Of a DNA stretch of 5,529 nt, positions 5,303 to 5,529 are shown piece by piece. Position 1 is the stretch's first letter, and the number at the start of each line of letters is the position of its first letter. Location: contig JABXGY010000120.1 of assembly GCA_016550395.1 (NCBI GenBank), forward strand, positions 1 to 5,529, written 5' to 3'. The translations under genes were made by a program, and so were the position numbers. Under the pieces are notes generated by a model that saw only the letters and a program-made list of their open reading frames with translations, was not told the origin of the DNA and ran no database searches. The stretch is from an archaeon. Lineage in GTDB: Archaea; Asgardarchaeota; Hermodarchaeia; Hermodarchaeales; Hermodarchaeaceae.

Positions 5303-5529
5303 ATGAATTATGATGACCTCGCTCGAACCGATGTCCTCGAATGGCTTTTAGAACCTTCAAGTCCTAGTGTTCGATATTGGGCTTTGCAACATCTTATGGA
5401 TCTAGAACCAATAAGTAATGAGGTTCAAACCGTTCAAAAGGCTATCACACAGGAACCTGTCGTTCAGGCTATTCTCGCAGCACAAGCCCCCCAGGGTTAC
5501 TGGGGCAAACCTGGTCATATCTACGCAAA
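5303..5529 (+). CDS. Terpenoid-cyclase/prenyltransferase-like helical protein, N-terminal part (runs off the right edge)
   Basis: An open frame from ATG 5303 to the window edge gives 75 residues. It opens with a short helical repeat: VLEWLLEPSSPSVRYWALQHLMD (11-33, with the RYWAL core), followed by QAILAAQAPQGYWGKPGHIY (55-74). This pattern, a damaged-HEAT-like opening then AAQ-x-x-x-GYWGKP, is familiar from archaeal and bacterial proteins of the prenyltransferase/squalene-cyclase alpha-toroid superfamily, some of them misleadingly labelled nitrogen fixation proteins in databases. The catalytic region, if any, lies beyond the edge, so enzyme activity cannot be judged. An ATG at 5298 is closed by a stop after one codon, leaving 5303 as the start. 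It is probably transcribed separately from MTAP (103-base gap, own TATA-like box). Confidence 0.7.
   Translation, partial: MNYDDLARTDVLEWLLEPSSPSVRYWALQHLMDLEPISNEVQTVQKAITQEPVVQAILAAQAPQGYWGKPGHIYA

Overview
The window most likely comes from an archaeon of moderate-to-low GC content. The signs are AT-rich TATA-like boxes about 25-30 bases ahead of several starts, a mix of apparently leaderless genes and genes with GGTGA/GAGGTG Shine-Dalgarno (SD) motifs, a purine phosphorylase closely resembling the crenarchaeal MTAP II enzyme, and a membrane-anchored winged-helix protein of a kind common in archaea. An Asgard-like or related uncultured lineage is possible, but no gene here fixes the taxon. 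One gene does not fit: the alanyl-tRNA synthetase is bacterial in type and resembles the short enzymes of Patescibacteria/CPR.

Layout, left to right. (1) 1-341, minus: the N-terminal part of an unrecognised protein, a helical segment followed by a long Ala/Thr/Pro-rich acidic tail. (2) 464-889, minus: a complete Nudix hydrolase of the ADP-ribose pyrophosphatase type. (3) 974-1459, plus: a two-helix membrane protein with a C-terminal zinc ribbon, divergent from the Nudix gene across an 84-base gap. (4) 1514-3292, minus: the mini alanyl-tRNA synthetase, convergent with gene 3. (5) 3415-3732 and 3793-4230, both minus: a small two-helix membrane protein and, upstream of it, a winged-helix protein with two C-terminal membrane helices; they probably form a two-gene unit. 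(6) 4396-5199, plus: S-methyl-5'-thioadenosine phosphorylase, divergent from the winged-helix gene. Its leader carries a 14-base perfect palindrome and a possible hairpin that buries the SD. (7) 5303 to the end, plus: the start of a helical-repeat protein resembling the prenyltransferase/terpenoid-cyclase alpha-toroid family.

The genes do not form one pathway. There is housekeeping (Ala-tRNA charging, methylthioadenosine salvage, nucleotide clean-up) mixed with small membrane proteins of unknown role. No tRNA, rRNA, CRISPR array, insertion sequence or phage gene was seen. No gap between genes exceeds about 165 bases.

The most interesting item is the AlaRS. It lacks C-Ala and also the beta-barrel half of the editing region, and it has Ala at the position aligned with E. 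coli Asp400, one of the two residues known to read the G3:U70 identity pair of tRNA-Ala, while the partner Asn303 is kept.
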